DNA from: Rarobacter faecitabidus
GTDB lineage: Bacteria; Actinomycetota; Actinomycetes; Actinomycetales; Cellulomonadaceae
Direction: 5' to 3'
Assembly (NCBI RefSeq): GCF_006716265.1
Contig: NZ_VFOS01000001.1
Location: forward strand, 1,240,001-1,304,000
Length of the DNA: 64,000 bases
In this document: positions 44,065 to 52,904 of the stretch, one piece after another
Layout: the number at the start of each line of letters is the position of its first letter
Numbering within the stretch: position 1 is the first letter of the stretch
The notes under the pieces: model-generated
The model's input: the letters and a program-made list of their open reading frames with translations, nothing else
Told to the model about the DNA's origin: nothing
The model's database searches: none
Made by a program: the position numbers and the translations under genes

Positions 44065-44619
44065 CTACGCCGGCGTCGCCCGGTAGCGCACGATCCGGTA
44101 TTTCAGGCCCGTGGACGAGTTTTCCCACGCCGATTCCTGCTCCACGGCCCATCTGGGCGAAAGGTCCGGTGCGAAGGTGTCCCCCTCGACGGTCAGGTCG
44201 ATGTAGGTGACGACGGCAATGTCCGCGATCGGCTCGCACTCCGCGAAGATCCGCCCGCCGCCCATGATCCACACTTCGCCGGTGGTCGACTCCCCGCGGG
44301 CGGCCGCCAGTGCCCGATCAAGCGACGGGAAGGTATCGGCTCCGTCGTGGGCCGACTCGGTAGTGGACACCACGATGTTGGCCCTGCCGGGCAACGGGCG
44401 GAAGCGCGCGGGAAGCGAGTCCCAGGTCGCCCGCCCCATCACGACCGGACTCCCCGCCGTCACGCGCTTGAAGTGGGCGAGATCCTCGGGCAGGTGCCAG
44501 GGCATATCTCCGTTCGCACCGATGACGCCGCCCGCCGCCTGCGCCCAGATCATCCCGATTACAGGGCTCGTGGCGCGCGAGGCGGATGCGGAAGCCGGTT
44601 CCGGCGTCGTTCCTGTCAT
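44065..44619 (-). CDS. folA: Dihydrofolate reductase
   Basis: Reduces dihydrofolate to tetrahydrofolate with NADPH. The 184 residues show IGMIWAQAAGGVIGANGDMPW, LPEDLAHFKRVT, VVMGRATWDSLP and IMGGGRIFAE. The first 18 or so residues are a Ser/Ala/Thr-rich extension. In mycobacteria thyA lies directly beside this gene; here about 17 kb of glycosidase genes come between the two, although ThyA makes the dihydrofolate that this enzyme recycles. Confidence 0.94.
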   Translation of the reverse strand: MTGTTPEPASASASRATSPVIGMIWAQAAGGVIGANGDMPWHLPEDLAHFKRVTAGSPVVMGRATWDSLPARFRPLPGRANIVVSTTESAHDGADTFPSLDRALAAARGESTTGEVWIMGGGRIFAECEPIADIAVVTYIDLTVEGDTFAPDLSPRWAVEQESAWENSSTGLKYRIVRYRATPA

Positions 44620-44657
44620 GCCGCCAATCGTATCTGCAGGGCGCTCGCCGTGAGCGA

Positions 44658-44692
44658 CCGGGGCGCACCGCGGATGCCGCGATGCGCCCCGG
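44658..44692. terminator. Hairpin between the GH31 gene and folA
   Basis: A 16-bp stem with one mismatch (CCGGGGCGCACCGCGG / CCGCGATGCGCCCCGG) and a 3-base loop, 20 bp beyond the GH31 stop. It should end GH31 transcription before folA. There is no U-tract on the minus strand. Confidence 0.6.
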
Positions 44693-44711
44693 CTTTGGGC
44701 TCAGTGCCGAT

Positions 44712-47700
44712 TTAGCGCAGCGCTACCTTCCTGGAGGTCACCTTGGCGATGTTCCGGCTGTCCTTGTTGGTCGGCATGAACCGGACCTTGACCGATTTCA
44801 CCTTGGCGTATTTGCGGGCCAGGGTGATCGTGACCTTCCCCTTGCGCTTAGCCGGGAGCTTCACGCTCTTGAGGACCTTCTTTCCCCGCAGAACCTGAAC
44901 CCGTCCGGCGGGCAGCGACCCATTGGTCAGTCGCTTGACCGTGATGCGAAGGCGCGGTCCCGCCTTGGCCGGCGATGCGAGGCGCTTCGCCTTGATGGAC
45001 GCCGGCCTAGCCTTGACGACCGTGAAGTTGGCGGCGAACGTCCGCCTCACCGTCGTGGTCTTGCCGCTCGGCACCAGTTCGACGGAGAGCGTCGCGTACT
45101 TGCCTGCTCCCAGGGTTCTCGGCAAAGCGAACACCGCGCCCTTCCTGGTGCCGATCGCGGCTACGGGCTTCGTGCCCAGCGAGTCGCTCCCGAGCTTCAC
45201 GCGAAGCGTTCCGCCAGTTGTGCCGGTGGTGACCACGGTGATGGTGGCCGGTCGCTTCGCGCCGTACGTCTGCTTGGTCGCCGACAGGGTGGCCGCGCTC
45301 ACCGCAGGCGTCTCGCTTCCGGGACCATCTGGTCCGCAAGGCGGTATCGCAGCGCCTGCCAAGCAGGCGACGGCGGCAACGACCGTCACCGTCTGGCTCG
45401 AGCCAGCGAGTACGTCCGGTGAGCCCGCGTACGTCGCGCGGAACTGATGCGAGCCCGCGGTGAGAGTCACCGGCAGCGTAGCAATGCCCGCATTGAGCGG
45501 CGAATGGCCGATGATCTGGGTTCCGTCGTGGAAGGTGATCTCCCCGGAAGCCGTGTTCGGAGTGACAGACGCGGTGAGGGTCACCGTGTCTCCGACCAGA
45601 TGGCTGCCGCCGGAAACCGTGAGGTTGACGGTCGCCACTGGTGCATCGTGTCGCGTGTATCGCACCGTCGTGGTCGCGGACGGTGACTTTGTCCCGGCCT
45701 GAACCGTGAGGCGACCGCTCGCGGCGTCGAATGTCCACTGCGCGGCATCCGCCTGCTGCCCGTCGAGCCAAACGGCGGCGGGTGCCTCGTCCAATCCGGT
45801 GAACACGGCCGTCCAGGCCCGGTTCGCCACTTGCCCGGAGAACGTGCCCTGGGTCGCGGCGACGTCGAGCGACGCCCCGGCGGCGGACTCGGCGTAGGTG
45901 ATCCCGGTGCGGGCCGACGCTGTGGGATTGGCGGTCTCGCCGTCATCCTCGTACATTTCAGCCTCGCCGGACGATCCAGACCCCACCGTCACCGTGACCT
46001 GGTCGAGCGGGTTGAGGTGGTCGTTGGTCACGGCGGTCGACCGCGTAGTCACGATTCCGCCGTCACGGATGAACACCGGCATCTGAGCGAAGCTGCGCGT
46101 GATGGTCTCAGTGCGAGTCCCGTCCGAGGTGAACTTCTCGCCGGTGAAGAAGTCCGTCCACGTTCCCGCGGGGAACCACACCGTGGTCGATGCAGGGTTG
46201 CCCACGCCGGTGATCGGGGCAACCAGCAGATCGTCCCCGAAGTAGTACTGCGACTTGGAGTACTGGTAGGCGAGATTTTCCTGCGGGTGCTCCAGATACA
46301 TGGCCCGTACCACGGGAAGCCCGGTGTCCTCCGCCTGCTTGGCGGCGGTGTAGATGTACGGCATCAAGCGGTTCCGCAGGCGCAGGAAGTCCTTGGCTGC
46401 GGGTTCCACCGCGGCGGAGGCTGCGGGAACCGAGGACGGCGTGTACTGCCACGGCATGCGCGCCGAATGATCGCCGTGAAGGCGCAGGATCGGTTGGAAC
46501 ACCCCGAACTGCAGCCAGCGGATGTAGAGGTCGTCCCACAGACGCCGTTGCGCGTCGTCCCCGACCTGGAACAGTCCATCGGCCTGCTGGAATCCGCCGA
46601 TGTCGTGACTCACCGCCGACATGCCGGTGGTGGCGGATTCATCGGCAGTGAACGAGATCTGGGAGCGCAGGGAGTTGAACGTCGACCGCGCATCCCCCGT
46701 GAAGTGCGCGGTTGAACGCTTGTCCGCCCAGGGTCCTACCACGGCGCCGTAACTCGGTCCGTTCGCGCCGTAGACCGGCACCTTGCTCGGGTCGTTCCAG
46801 ATCCCGGACTGAAGGGGCGTCAGGTTGTCGCCGTAGGTTCGGGAGAATCCGAAGCCGCGCGCGGTCGCAGAAGAGGGAGTGTCGTCCGCGACGTTGACGA
46901 GGTAGCCCTTCTGGCCCGCGTATTGCTCGTTGATGAACGCGTCGTCGCCGTAGCCCTGGCCTGACGCGGACGAGTAGTCCGCCGTGGACCAGTCGAGCCA
47001 CCACAGATCGGCGCCTAGATCGTCCATACCGTCGTGCAGCTTCATATAGGCCGAGAGCTGCGCGGGGTCGGACCAGTCAAAGGTCGCGCACTTCACGCTG
47101 GCCGGGTAGGACCCGAACATCCGGCAGCCTTCGCCGGGCTCGTCCAGCTTCACGTTCGCGCTGTTTCCGCCTGCCGCGTCCACGTCGTCCAAGTACTGCT
47201 CGTACAGCGGGTCGCGGGTGTCGATGGTCGCGTGAATGTTGAGCACGTTGGCAATTCCACGATCCGCGGAATACTCGAAGAATCCCTGCGGGTCGGGGAA
47301 ACGCGCCTCGTCGAACTCCCATCCATTCCATTTGTTGAGTTTCTTGAAGTCGGTGTCGCTGACGAGGGCATCAAGCGGAACGTTCTCTGCGGCAAACTTG
47401 TCGATGATGTTGTGCTCGTAGTCGTCCTGCGAGAAGTCTCGGTACTCAGAGAACCACACACCGTACGCCCAGCGCGGCAGGAGCTTCGATGGGCCGGTGA
47501 GCGTTCGCAAGTCCTGCAGCGCCGCCTTGAAATCGTGTCCGTACGAGAACAGGTAGCCGTCCTGGTAGTCAGCGTGGTGGATGTTGCGATCGGTCGCCGA
47601 GAGAGCTTGCGGGTCCCACAGCGAGGTCACCGTGTCGTCCAACAGCATCCACCCGTCGCGGTACAGCAGTCCCGGAGCCAGGGTGGTCTGCTTGTCGACA

Positions 47701-49079
47701 TTGTCGAGCGAGCGGACGTAACCGCCGATCTGGACGTGCGCGGGCGGCGGCGTCGGGGAATCCGTGATGGCGATCGAGTCGATGTTGACCGACCCGTCGT
47801 CGGTTGACGTGCGTTCGATATCCAGCGGGTTCGTCCCGGCGTTCAATTCGAGTTCGAAGCTGAAGTCGGTCCAGTTGCCCCAAGCTGCGTCGTTACTGCC
47901 CGTGGACGGGAGCACGACGCGCGTGCCACCGATCGTGACCGCGCGGTCGACTGCGGTGGTCAGCGTCGTCGGCCCGTTCGCGTAGCGCACGTGGGCCCAG
48001 TAGCGGCCTGCGGCGGGGACGCCCGTAACGGCAAGCGATGTCTTGGCCCCGGTTGCGAGGAATCCGCCCGCGAACCCGCTTCCGCTGTAGTCGGCGTGGT
48101 CGTACTCCCGTTTGACCGCTCCGGACATCGTGCCGGCTTCCGCCTCGCAAGCGATTCCGAAGGAGCAGGACGCCGGCTGCGCAGCCGGATAGGGCGCCCC
48201 CGGCGCGGTTAGGGCGAACGCGTCCACATTGACCGATCCGGTGTCACTTCCCGTGCGCACCAGATAGAAGTTGTGCGGTCCCACCGTCAGCGGAACATCC
48301 TCGATGACCGCTGTACCCCATGCCTTCCAGTTGTTGGTCTCGGGCGCTTGCGCGGTGAGCGCTGGCAGCGTGACGCGGCTCAGCGGCGCGTTGTCGAAGG
48401 TGTAACTCAGGGTTCGGCTCGCAGCGCCGCCGTTGGCGTAACGGACGTGGAGGTCGTAAATCCCCGTGGCAGGAGCCACGAACTGATATGCCCCGTGGGT
48501 GGTGCTATTGCCCCAGCCTGCAACGAATCCGCGCCCGGTGAAGCCCAGATGCTCGCTCTCGACCCCAAGGTTGTAGAGCTGGCCCTCCTCGGCCTCACAG
48601 ATCCGATCGATCTGGCACTGATCGACGCGTCCGAACGTGGGGCGGACCTCGGTGCCATCCACGGTAAGCCGCAGGTTGTCTGCCGCGAATTTTCCGGTGC
48701 CGACCCGATACTTGAGTTCGGCGCGATCCGTGGTGATCGTGAGCCAGCCGCCAGCGGTCGTCGTTTCGAAGCTCACTGGGGTGAAGTCGTCTCGCCCGAT
48801 GGCGTTGAACGTCGCGGCGTCGGTGAGGTCCGTTCCGCCCGGGGCGTACTCCACTCGGAAGAGTGTGTCGCTGAGCACCTCGAAGCGCGCGTCGCCCGAG
48901 ACGACGGTTCGATCCTGCAGGTCCGCACCGAGCGCCATTGACGGTTGAGTCAGCCCGGCAGCAATCGCGAGGCTGGCGATGGCCGTGCCACTGAGGATGC
49001 GACGTAGCGTACGTACGATTCTCGGCATGCGCTGACGCTGCAAGTCTGTCCGTTCGACAGGGTGGACTGGACGGTGCAT
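44712..49079 (-). CDS. Secreted GH31 alpha-glycosidase with two inserted CBM35-like modules and Ig-like/basic C-terminus
   Basis: A 1455-residue secreted enzyme. The signal peptide is about 1-52. The GH31 N-terminal beta-sandwich starts near 55, is interrupted by two CBM35-like modules (about 154-290 and 304-439, each beginning with a CEAE motif and ending SVN-D-A/I), and resumes near 450 (LAPGLLYRDGWMLLDD). In the (beta/alpha)8 domain the likely nucleophile is Asp696 (WWLDW) and the acid/base Asp796 (FTGD). A bacterial Ig-like domain (about 1147-1234) and a Lys/Arg-rich tail (about 1345-1455) follow; there is no LPXTG. The ATG at 49079 has GGAGG 5 bp upstream. Activity within GH31 (alpha-glucosidase, transglucosylase or alpha-GalNAc-ase) cannot be read off; the neighbours favour alpha-glucan. 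Confidence 0.85.
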   Translation of the reverse strand: MHRPVHPVERTDLQRQRMPRIVRTLRRILSGTAIASLAIAAGLTQPSMALGADLQDRTVVSGDARFEVLSDTLFRVEYAPGGTDLTDAATFNAIGRDDFTPVSFETTTAGGWLTITTDRAELKYRVGTGKFAADNLRLTVDGTEVRPTFGRVDQCQIDRICEAEEGQLYNLGVESEHLGFTGRGFVAGWGNSTTHGAYQFVAPATGIYDLHVRYANGGAASRTLSYTFDNAPLSRVTLPALTAQAPETNNWKAWGTAVIEDVPLTVGPHNFYLVRTGSDTGSVNVDAFALTAPGAPYPAAQPASCSFGIACEAEAGTMSGAVKREYDHADYSGSGFAGGFLATGAKTSLAVTGVPAAGRYWAHVRYANGPTTLTTAVDRAVTIGGTRVVLPSTGSNDAAWGNWTDFSFELELNAGTNPLDIERTSTDDGSVNIDSIAITDSPTPPPAHVQIGGYVRSLDNVDKQTTLAPGLLYRDGWMLLDDTVTSLWDPQALSATDRNIHHADYQDGYLFSYGHDFKAALQDLRTLTGPSKLLPRWAYGVWFSEYRDFSQDDYEHNIIDKFAAENVPLDALVSDTDFKKLNKWNGWEFDEARFPDPQGFFEYSADRGIANVLNIHATIDTRDPLYEQYLDDVDAAGGNSANVKLDEPGEGCRMFGSYPASVKCATFDWSDPAQLSAYMKLHDGMDDLGADLWWLDWSTADYSSASGQGYGDDAFINEQYAGQKGYLVNVADDTPSSATARGFGFSRTYGDNLTPLQSGIWNDPSKVPVYGANGPSYGAVVGPWADKRSTAHFTGDARSTFNSLRSQISFTADESATTGMSAVSHDIGGFQQADGLFQVGDDAQRRLWDDLYIRWLQFGVFQPILRLHGDHSARMPWQYTPSSVPAASAAVEPAAKDFLRLRNRLMPYIYTAAKQAEDTGLPVVRAMYLEHPQENLAYQYSKSQYYFGDDLLVAPITGVGNPASTTVWFPAGTWTDFFTGEKFTSDGTRTETITRSFAQMPVFIRDGGIVTTRSTAVTNDHLNPLDQVTVTVGSGSSGEAEMYEDDGETANPTASARTGITYAESAAGASLDVAATQGTFSGQVANRAWTAVFTGLDEAPAAVWLDGQQADAAQWTFDAASGRLTVQAGTKSPSATTTVRYTRHDAPVATVNLTVSGGSHLVGDTVTLTASVTPNTASGEITFHDGTQIIGHSPLNAGIATLPVTLTAGSHQFRATYAGSPDVLAGSSQTVTVVAAVACLAGAAIPPCGPDGPGSETPAVSAATLSATKQTYGAKRPATITVVTTGTTGGTLRVKLGSDSLGTKPVAAIGTRKGAVFALPRTLGAGKYATLSVELVPSGKTTTVRRTFAANFTVVKARPASIKAKRLASPAKAGPRLRITVKRLTNGSLPAGRVQVLRGKKVLKSVKLPAKRKGKVTITLARKYAKVKSVKVRFMPTNKDSRNIAKVTSRKVALR

Positions 49080-49528
49080 GGGATCCTCCATCGGGACGTG
49101 CGTGGAATGCGCGGTGCTGCTTTGCACCGCGCCGCATCATTCTCGACTCCGGTCTGCTGGAGACGGCGATTGATTGGCGGCGTGGGAGATGCGACGGCGC
49201 AACTCCTGCTTTTCGATTCTATGGACGCAAAACCTGACAGTCAATCAGGCGACCGTTGTGGGGTTCAAACCTTGAATGCGGCAACCTCGGCGCGCCACTG
49301 TCGTCGAGTATCCCGTTGCCACGTCTTCCGGATAATTCCCCAGAATAAGAGCGATTTGCGGGACTACAGGCGCGATGGTGCGAGACATCGCGGAGCGGCG
49401 CCGCACGGCAGATCGCATGCCGATATCCGGATTTCCCGGCCGTCAACGCATGGACAAAATTGCAAGTTACACTGGAACCAGAACCAGATGAAATGCTCCT
49501 ATTTCGTCCATAATGAAGGTTATTGTCA
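49080..49528. other. Divergent promoter region between the GH31 and GH49 genes (449 bp)
   Basis: No gene is seen. The region is clearly richer in A and T than the rest, mainly at 49320-49530. Near the GH31 side there is an inverted repeat GCGCGGTGC-N6-GCACCGCGC (49109-49132) in the 5' leader, 30 bp before the start. Further inside lies CCTGA-N7-TCAGG (49233-49249). Either could be an operator for a sugar-responsive regulator; neither matches a family I can name. Confidence 0.45.
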
Positions 49529-52303
49529 ATGACGACTCCACACCGCACACCCCACACACGACGCCGAGCCGTGGCGACGGCATTCATAGTCCTTGCCGGC
49601 CTGATTCTCACCAGCGGACACGCGGCCGCCACACCTCGCACCGAAACACCAGCGGCAGCGGTCGCCGGCGACACGCTACATTCGCTGGGCGTAGCCGCCC
49701 CGTCCACGGCGCACACTCCTTCGCTGCGCACCTGGTGGCATATGAACGCCGAGGCCAACGCGGACGTCCCCGTCGCGGCACAAAACGTGCGGCAATCCAC
49801 CTTCTACACAGTCAAGGTCGCCTCCGACACCGCGCGCGCTACGTGGTACGACTCCTTCACGTACCTGACGATCCCTCGCTCAGGCAAGGGAAAGCCGGGC
49901 TACGAGGATCCCGCCGACGGCGGGTACCACCAGGATGGCGCGGAGAACGTCTGGGAGAACGCCGAGGAGATCGGCGGCACCAACGCCCATCACACCATGA
50001 GCTGGACCACGTTCGAGTACGCCGCCGCGACCTGGGTCGACGTCCACCTCGCCACGGGCGAATCGGTGCAGTCCATCGACGATGTCCAACTCCGGCCGCG
50101 GAATCTCGACTTCGTTAGGTATCTGGTCAACTCGTCCACCGTGCGCATTCTGGTGCCGTACTCCCCCGACGGCTACCGATTCTCGGTCGAGTTCGCGCCC
50201 CAACTCACCGAGGTGGTGGGGGCGAATCGTGACTACTGGCACTCTGCCCCCGCCCAGCCGGACGTCTCCGTGGGCCGCATGATCGAACCCCGCAACGCGA
50301 TGATCGTATTCGCCGAGGCGATCCCGAGCGGAGACGAAGCCCAGGCATCGATTCCGGGTCCGGATGATGGCGAGATCTACCGGCCGACTCCCGGCGAAAT
50401 CCGCAATCTGCATACGGTCAACGCGGACGTGCTCTATTTCGAACCCGGAACCTACCACATGGGCGCCGATTACCGGGCTGTGCTGAATCCCCGCGTGCGG
50501 TGGATCTACTTCGCGCCCGGCGCCTACGTGAAGGGCGCGTTCGAGTTCCCCTCGAACGCCGCCACGACGTCTTACAAAATCACCGGCTTCGGGGTCCTGT
50601 CCGGAGAGCAGTACGTGTACGAGGCGGACACGCGCAATCCCGGCTTTACCCGTCGCGATCCCTCGCAGTACAGCGACTGTCACGCCGCATGCGTCAAGCC
50701 GTTGCGGTTCGATTCCGCCTCGGGCGTTCCGCAGACATTAGACCTCCAGGGCGTCACGATCGCCGAGCCGCCGTACCACTCGTTCGTCGTGTACGGCGAC
50801 GAGTCAAGTTTCGCCATGAACGTGCGCAACTATCACCAGGTCGGCGCCTGGTACTGGCAGACGGACGGATTGGAACTATACGACGGATCGACCATGCGAG
50901 ATTCCTTCATCCACGCCAACGATGACGTGCTGAAGATCTACCACTCAAACGTCACGATCGACAACACGGTCGTCTGGAAGGGCCCCAACGGGCCGGTCAT
51001 CCAGTGGGGGTGGGTCCCACGCAATATCGCCAACGTCCGCGTCTCGCGAACCTACGTGATCCACAACCAGATGCAGTGGGACACGATCAACACCTGCGTG
51101 CTCAACTCCTCGCGCCACTGGGACTTCAGCGGCGACGACAACCGCGCCTCGCGTGCGGCGAACATCGCGAACGTCACGATCGAGGACACGTACGTCGAGG
51201 GCGCCGTGAACTGCATGGCCCGGATATACGCGCTGTCGAACACGTCAGACCTGACGATCAAGGGCATGTACGTCGACGGCTGGGTCGAACCCGGCACGCG
51301 ACTTGCCAGCCACCTCACCGCCGACAAGGACAGCACGCAATCATCGCTACCCGTCGTCATTGGCACCAACCCGCACGGCGTGACGATCCAGAACTACGCG
51401 GTCGGGAACGCCTACGTGGAGAGCCGGCGTGACGATGGTGGCTGGGGAAACTGGCATGACAACAAACTGGGTCGGCTTTACGTTGGCCTGCCGTGGGAAT
51501 CGTGGGACGTGTATCGCGCATCTGGCGCGCCGGATGTCCCCTTCCCCACCGGCTCCGCCGCGGGCCTCACCGATCCCTGCGGCGACGACAGCGTGAACCA
51601 CTCGGGCCTTAACTGCCCGGATGACCCCGATCCGTGCGATGCGGCGGCACCCGGATGCGGGGAGCCGTGTGGCGCCGCGGACTGCCCGGGCGGCCCGGAT
51701 GACAACGATCCGAAGCCCGGCGGCCCGTCAACCGCCCCGGTGAAGATCAGCAGCAAGACCATACCGACGCTGACCGGCACGGCGCGCGTCGGAAAGCGAT
51801 TGCGGGCAACGTCTGGGACGTGGTCACAGCCGGGCGTTACGGTTCGATATCAGTGGTTACGCGCTGGTAAGCCCATCGCCGGAGCGACCGGGGCCGCATA
51901 CACCCTGAAGAATGCGGACGCGGGAAAACTCGTCCGGGTACGGGTGAGCGCGACAAAGCCCGGCTACGCGAGTGGGAACGCCCAATCGGCCCCTCGTCGC
52001 GGCGCGAAGGCGCTCACGAAAGTCACCGTGAAGCGCAGTGCCGCGAGGGCGGGGGCGCGGCACACGATTCGAGTGCGAATCGCCACTGCGGCGACGAAGC
52101 GCCCAGCCGGGAAACTCAGGGTGCGCATTGGCAACAGGCTCATCAGCGTCAAGGTCCGCGCGAAGGACCGCGGACGAGTCACCGTTGTGAGCCGTGCAAC
52201 GGCGGGGCGGGCGCGCGTGACCGCCAAGTTCACGCCCGCCAAGAAGCTGGCCCGCTACACGACGCGTGCCACGTCCCGGCGGGTCACTGTCACGCTGCGC
52301 TGA
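49529..52303 (+). CDS. Secreted GH49 dextranase-like enzyme with repeat/basic C-terminus
   Basis: A 924-residue secreted protein. The signal peptide is about 1-35. An N-terminal beta-sandwich (about 65-290) and a right-handed beta-helix (about 300-670) match GH49 endo-dextranases and isopullulanases. The conserved acids lie in WYWQTDGLELYDGS (Asp446) and HANDDVLKIY (Asp465, Asp466), with VIQWGWVPRNI following. A Cys-rich linker (about 683-720, nine Cys), one repeat of the type VGKRLRAT-W-YQWLRAGKPIAGAT (about 745-820) and an Arg/Lys-rich tail follow. GH49 cleaves internal alpha-1,6 bonds of dextran. It is the only island gene on the plus strand. The ATG at 49529 is preferred to a TTG two codons earlier. 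Confidence 0.85.
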   Translation: MTTPHRTPHTRRRAVATAFIVLAGLILTSGHAAATPRTETPAAAVAGDTLHSLGVAAPSTAHTPSLRTWWHMNAEANADVPVAAQNVRQSTFYTVKVASDTARATWYDSFTYLTIPRSGKGKPGYEDPADGGYHQDGAENVWENAEEIGGTNAHHTMSWTTFEYAAATWVDVHLATGESVQSIDDVQLRPRNLDFVRYLVNSSTVRILVPYSPDGYRFSVEFAPQLTEVVGANRDYWHSAPAQPDVSVGRMIEPRNAMIVFAEAIPSGDEAQASIPGPDDGEIYRPTPGEIRNLHTVNADVLYFEPGTYHMGADYRAVLNPRVRWIYFAPGAYVKGAFEFPSNAATTSYKITGFGVLSGEQYVYEADTRNPGFTRRDPSQYSDCHAACVKPLRFDSASGVPQTLDLQGVTIAEPPYHSFVVYGDESSFAMNVRNYHQVGAWYWQTDGLELYDGSTMRDSFIHANDDVLKIYHSNVTIDNTVVWKGPNGPVIQWGWVPRNIANVRVSRTYVIHNQMQWDTINTCVLNSSRHWDFSGDDNRASRAANIANVTIEDTYVEGAVNCMARIYALSNTSDLTIKGMYVDGWVEPGTRLASHLTADKDSTQSSLPVVIGTNPHGVTIQNYAVGNAYVESRRDDGGWGNWHDNKLGRLYVGLPWESWDVYRASGAPDVPFPTGSAAGLTDPCGDDSVNHSGLNCPDDPDPCDAAAPGCGEPCGAADCPGGPDDNDPKPGGPSTAPVKISSKTIPTLTGTARVGKRLRATSGTWSQPGVTVRYQWLRAGKPIAGATGAAYTLKNADAGKLVRVRVSATKPGYASGNAQSAPRRGAKALTKVTVKRSAARAGARHTIRVRIATAATKRPAGKLRVRIGNRLISVKVRAKDRGRVTVVSRATAGRARVTAKFTPAKKLARYTTRATSRRVTVTLR

Positions 52304-52324
52304 CGCCCTTTGCCCCTGGGCGTC
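52302..52324 (+). terminator. Short hairpin at the GH49 stop
   Basis: GACGCCC-N9-GGGCGTC begins within the stop codon. The 7-bp stem has no U-tract, so termination is uncertain. Confidence 0.35.
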
Positions 52325-52590
52325 GTCGGGATCGCGGTGAGAAGTCAGCGGCCGTGCGAGATGGATTCCCGGCGTGCGGCCAATCGCGAGGCGGGCGCCT
52401 GGCAGCGACCTTCCGGCGGAGCCCGCGCCCCGCGGCCCACCCCGGGGCAAATGGCGCCCTCGCGGCTACCCCCGGGGCACACTCGCACTCCATAGCCCAC
52501 TGTCAAGTGTGCCGACGGGTTGGAGCGCGATTCGGCCACCGTGCGCACCGCCGGACCGGGTCAGTCTCGGCAAGGTCAGTTCGGCTCGCA

Positions 52591-52720
52591 GTTGGGCGGC
52601 TCGACCCTGCCCGGCTCGCCGTAGGGCGGATCGACCCGTAGTTGGGCAGATCGGCTCGGCCCCGCTCGACTCGGCCCCGCTCAGCTCGCCGTTGGGCGGA
52701 TCGGCTCGGCCCTGCTCCAC
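52591..52720. repeat. Degenerate GTTGGGCGGATCGGCTCGGCCC tandem repeats
   Basis: Four copies begin at 52591, 52621, 52641 and 52691, each starting G-T-T/A-GGGC followed by variants of GGATCGGCTCGGCCCTGCTC. Spacing is 20-50 bp, so the array is decayed rather than regular. It lies between two convergent glycosidase genes. Confidence 0.6.
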
Positions 52721-52853
52721 TCTGTGCAGATCAGCCTCGACCGAGTGGAGCATTCGGTATGGCCACAATCCGGCACATGAAATCCCCACCCGGCGTAGTT
52801 CCGACTCATTCAAACGCATGCCATATCGACCTGCCGTTGCGCTGCAGAACACA

Positions 52854-52890
52854 GACGGGGACGGCAACGCATTGCGTTGCCGTCCCCGTC
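52854..52890. terminator. Terminator of the GH97 gene
   Basis: A perfect 18-bp palindromic stem (GACGGGGACGGCAACGCA / TGCGTTGCCGTCCCCGTC) around a single central base, 14 bp beyond the GH97 stop. Confidence 0.8.
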
Positions 52891-52904
52891 CCGTTGATCG
52901 AGCG

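Larger units (their letters stand above)
52304..52904. other. Gene-free region between the convergent GH49 and GH97 genes (601 bp)
   Basis: No supported coding sequence. It holds a weak hairpin at the left end, a degenerate tandem repeat at 52591-52720 and the GH97 terminator at 52854-52890. Open frames across it read as repeat-derived low-complexity sequence. Confidence 0.5.
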
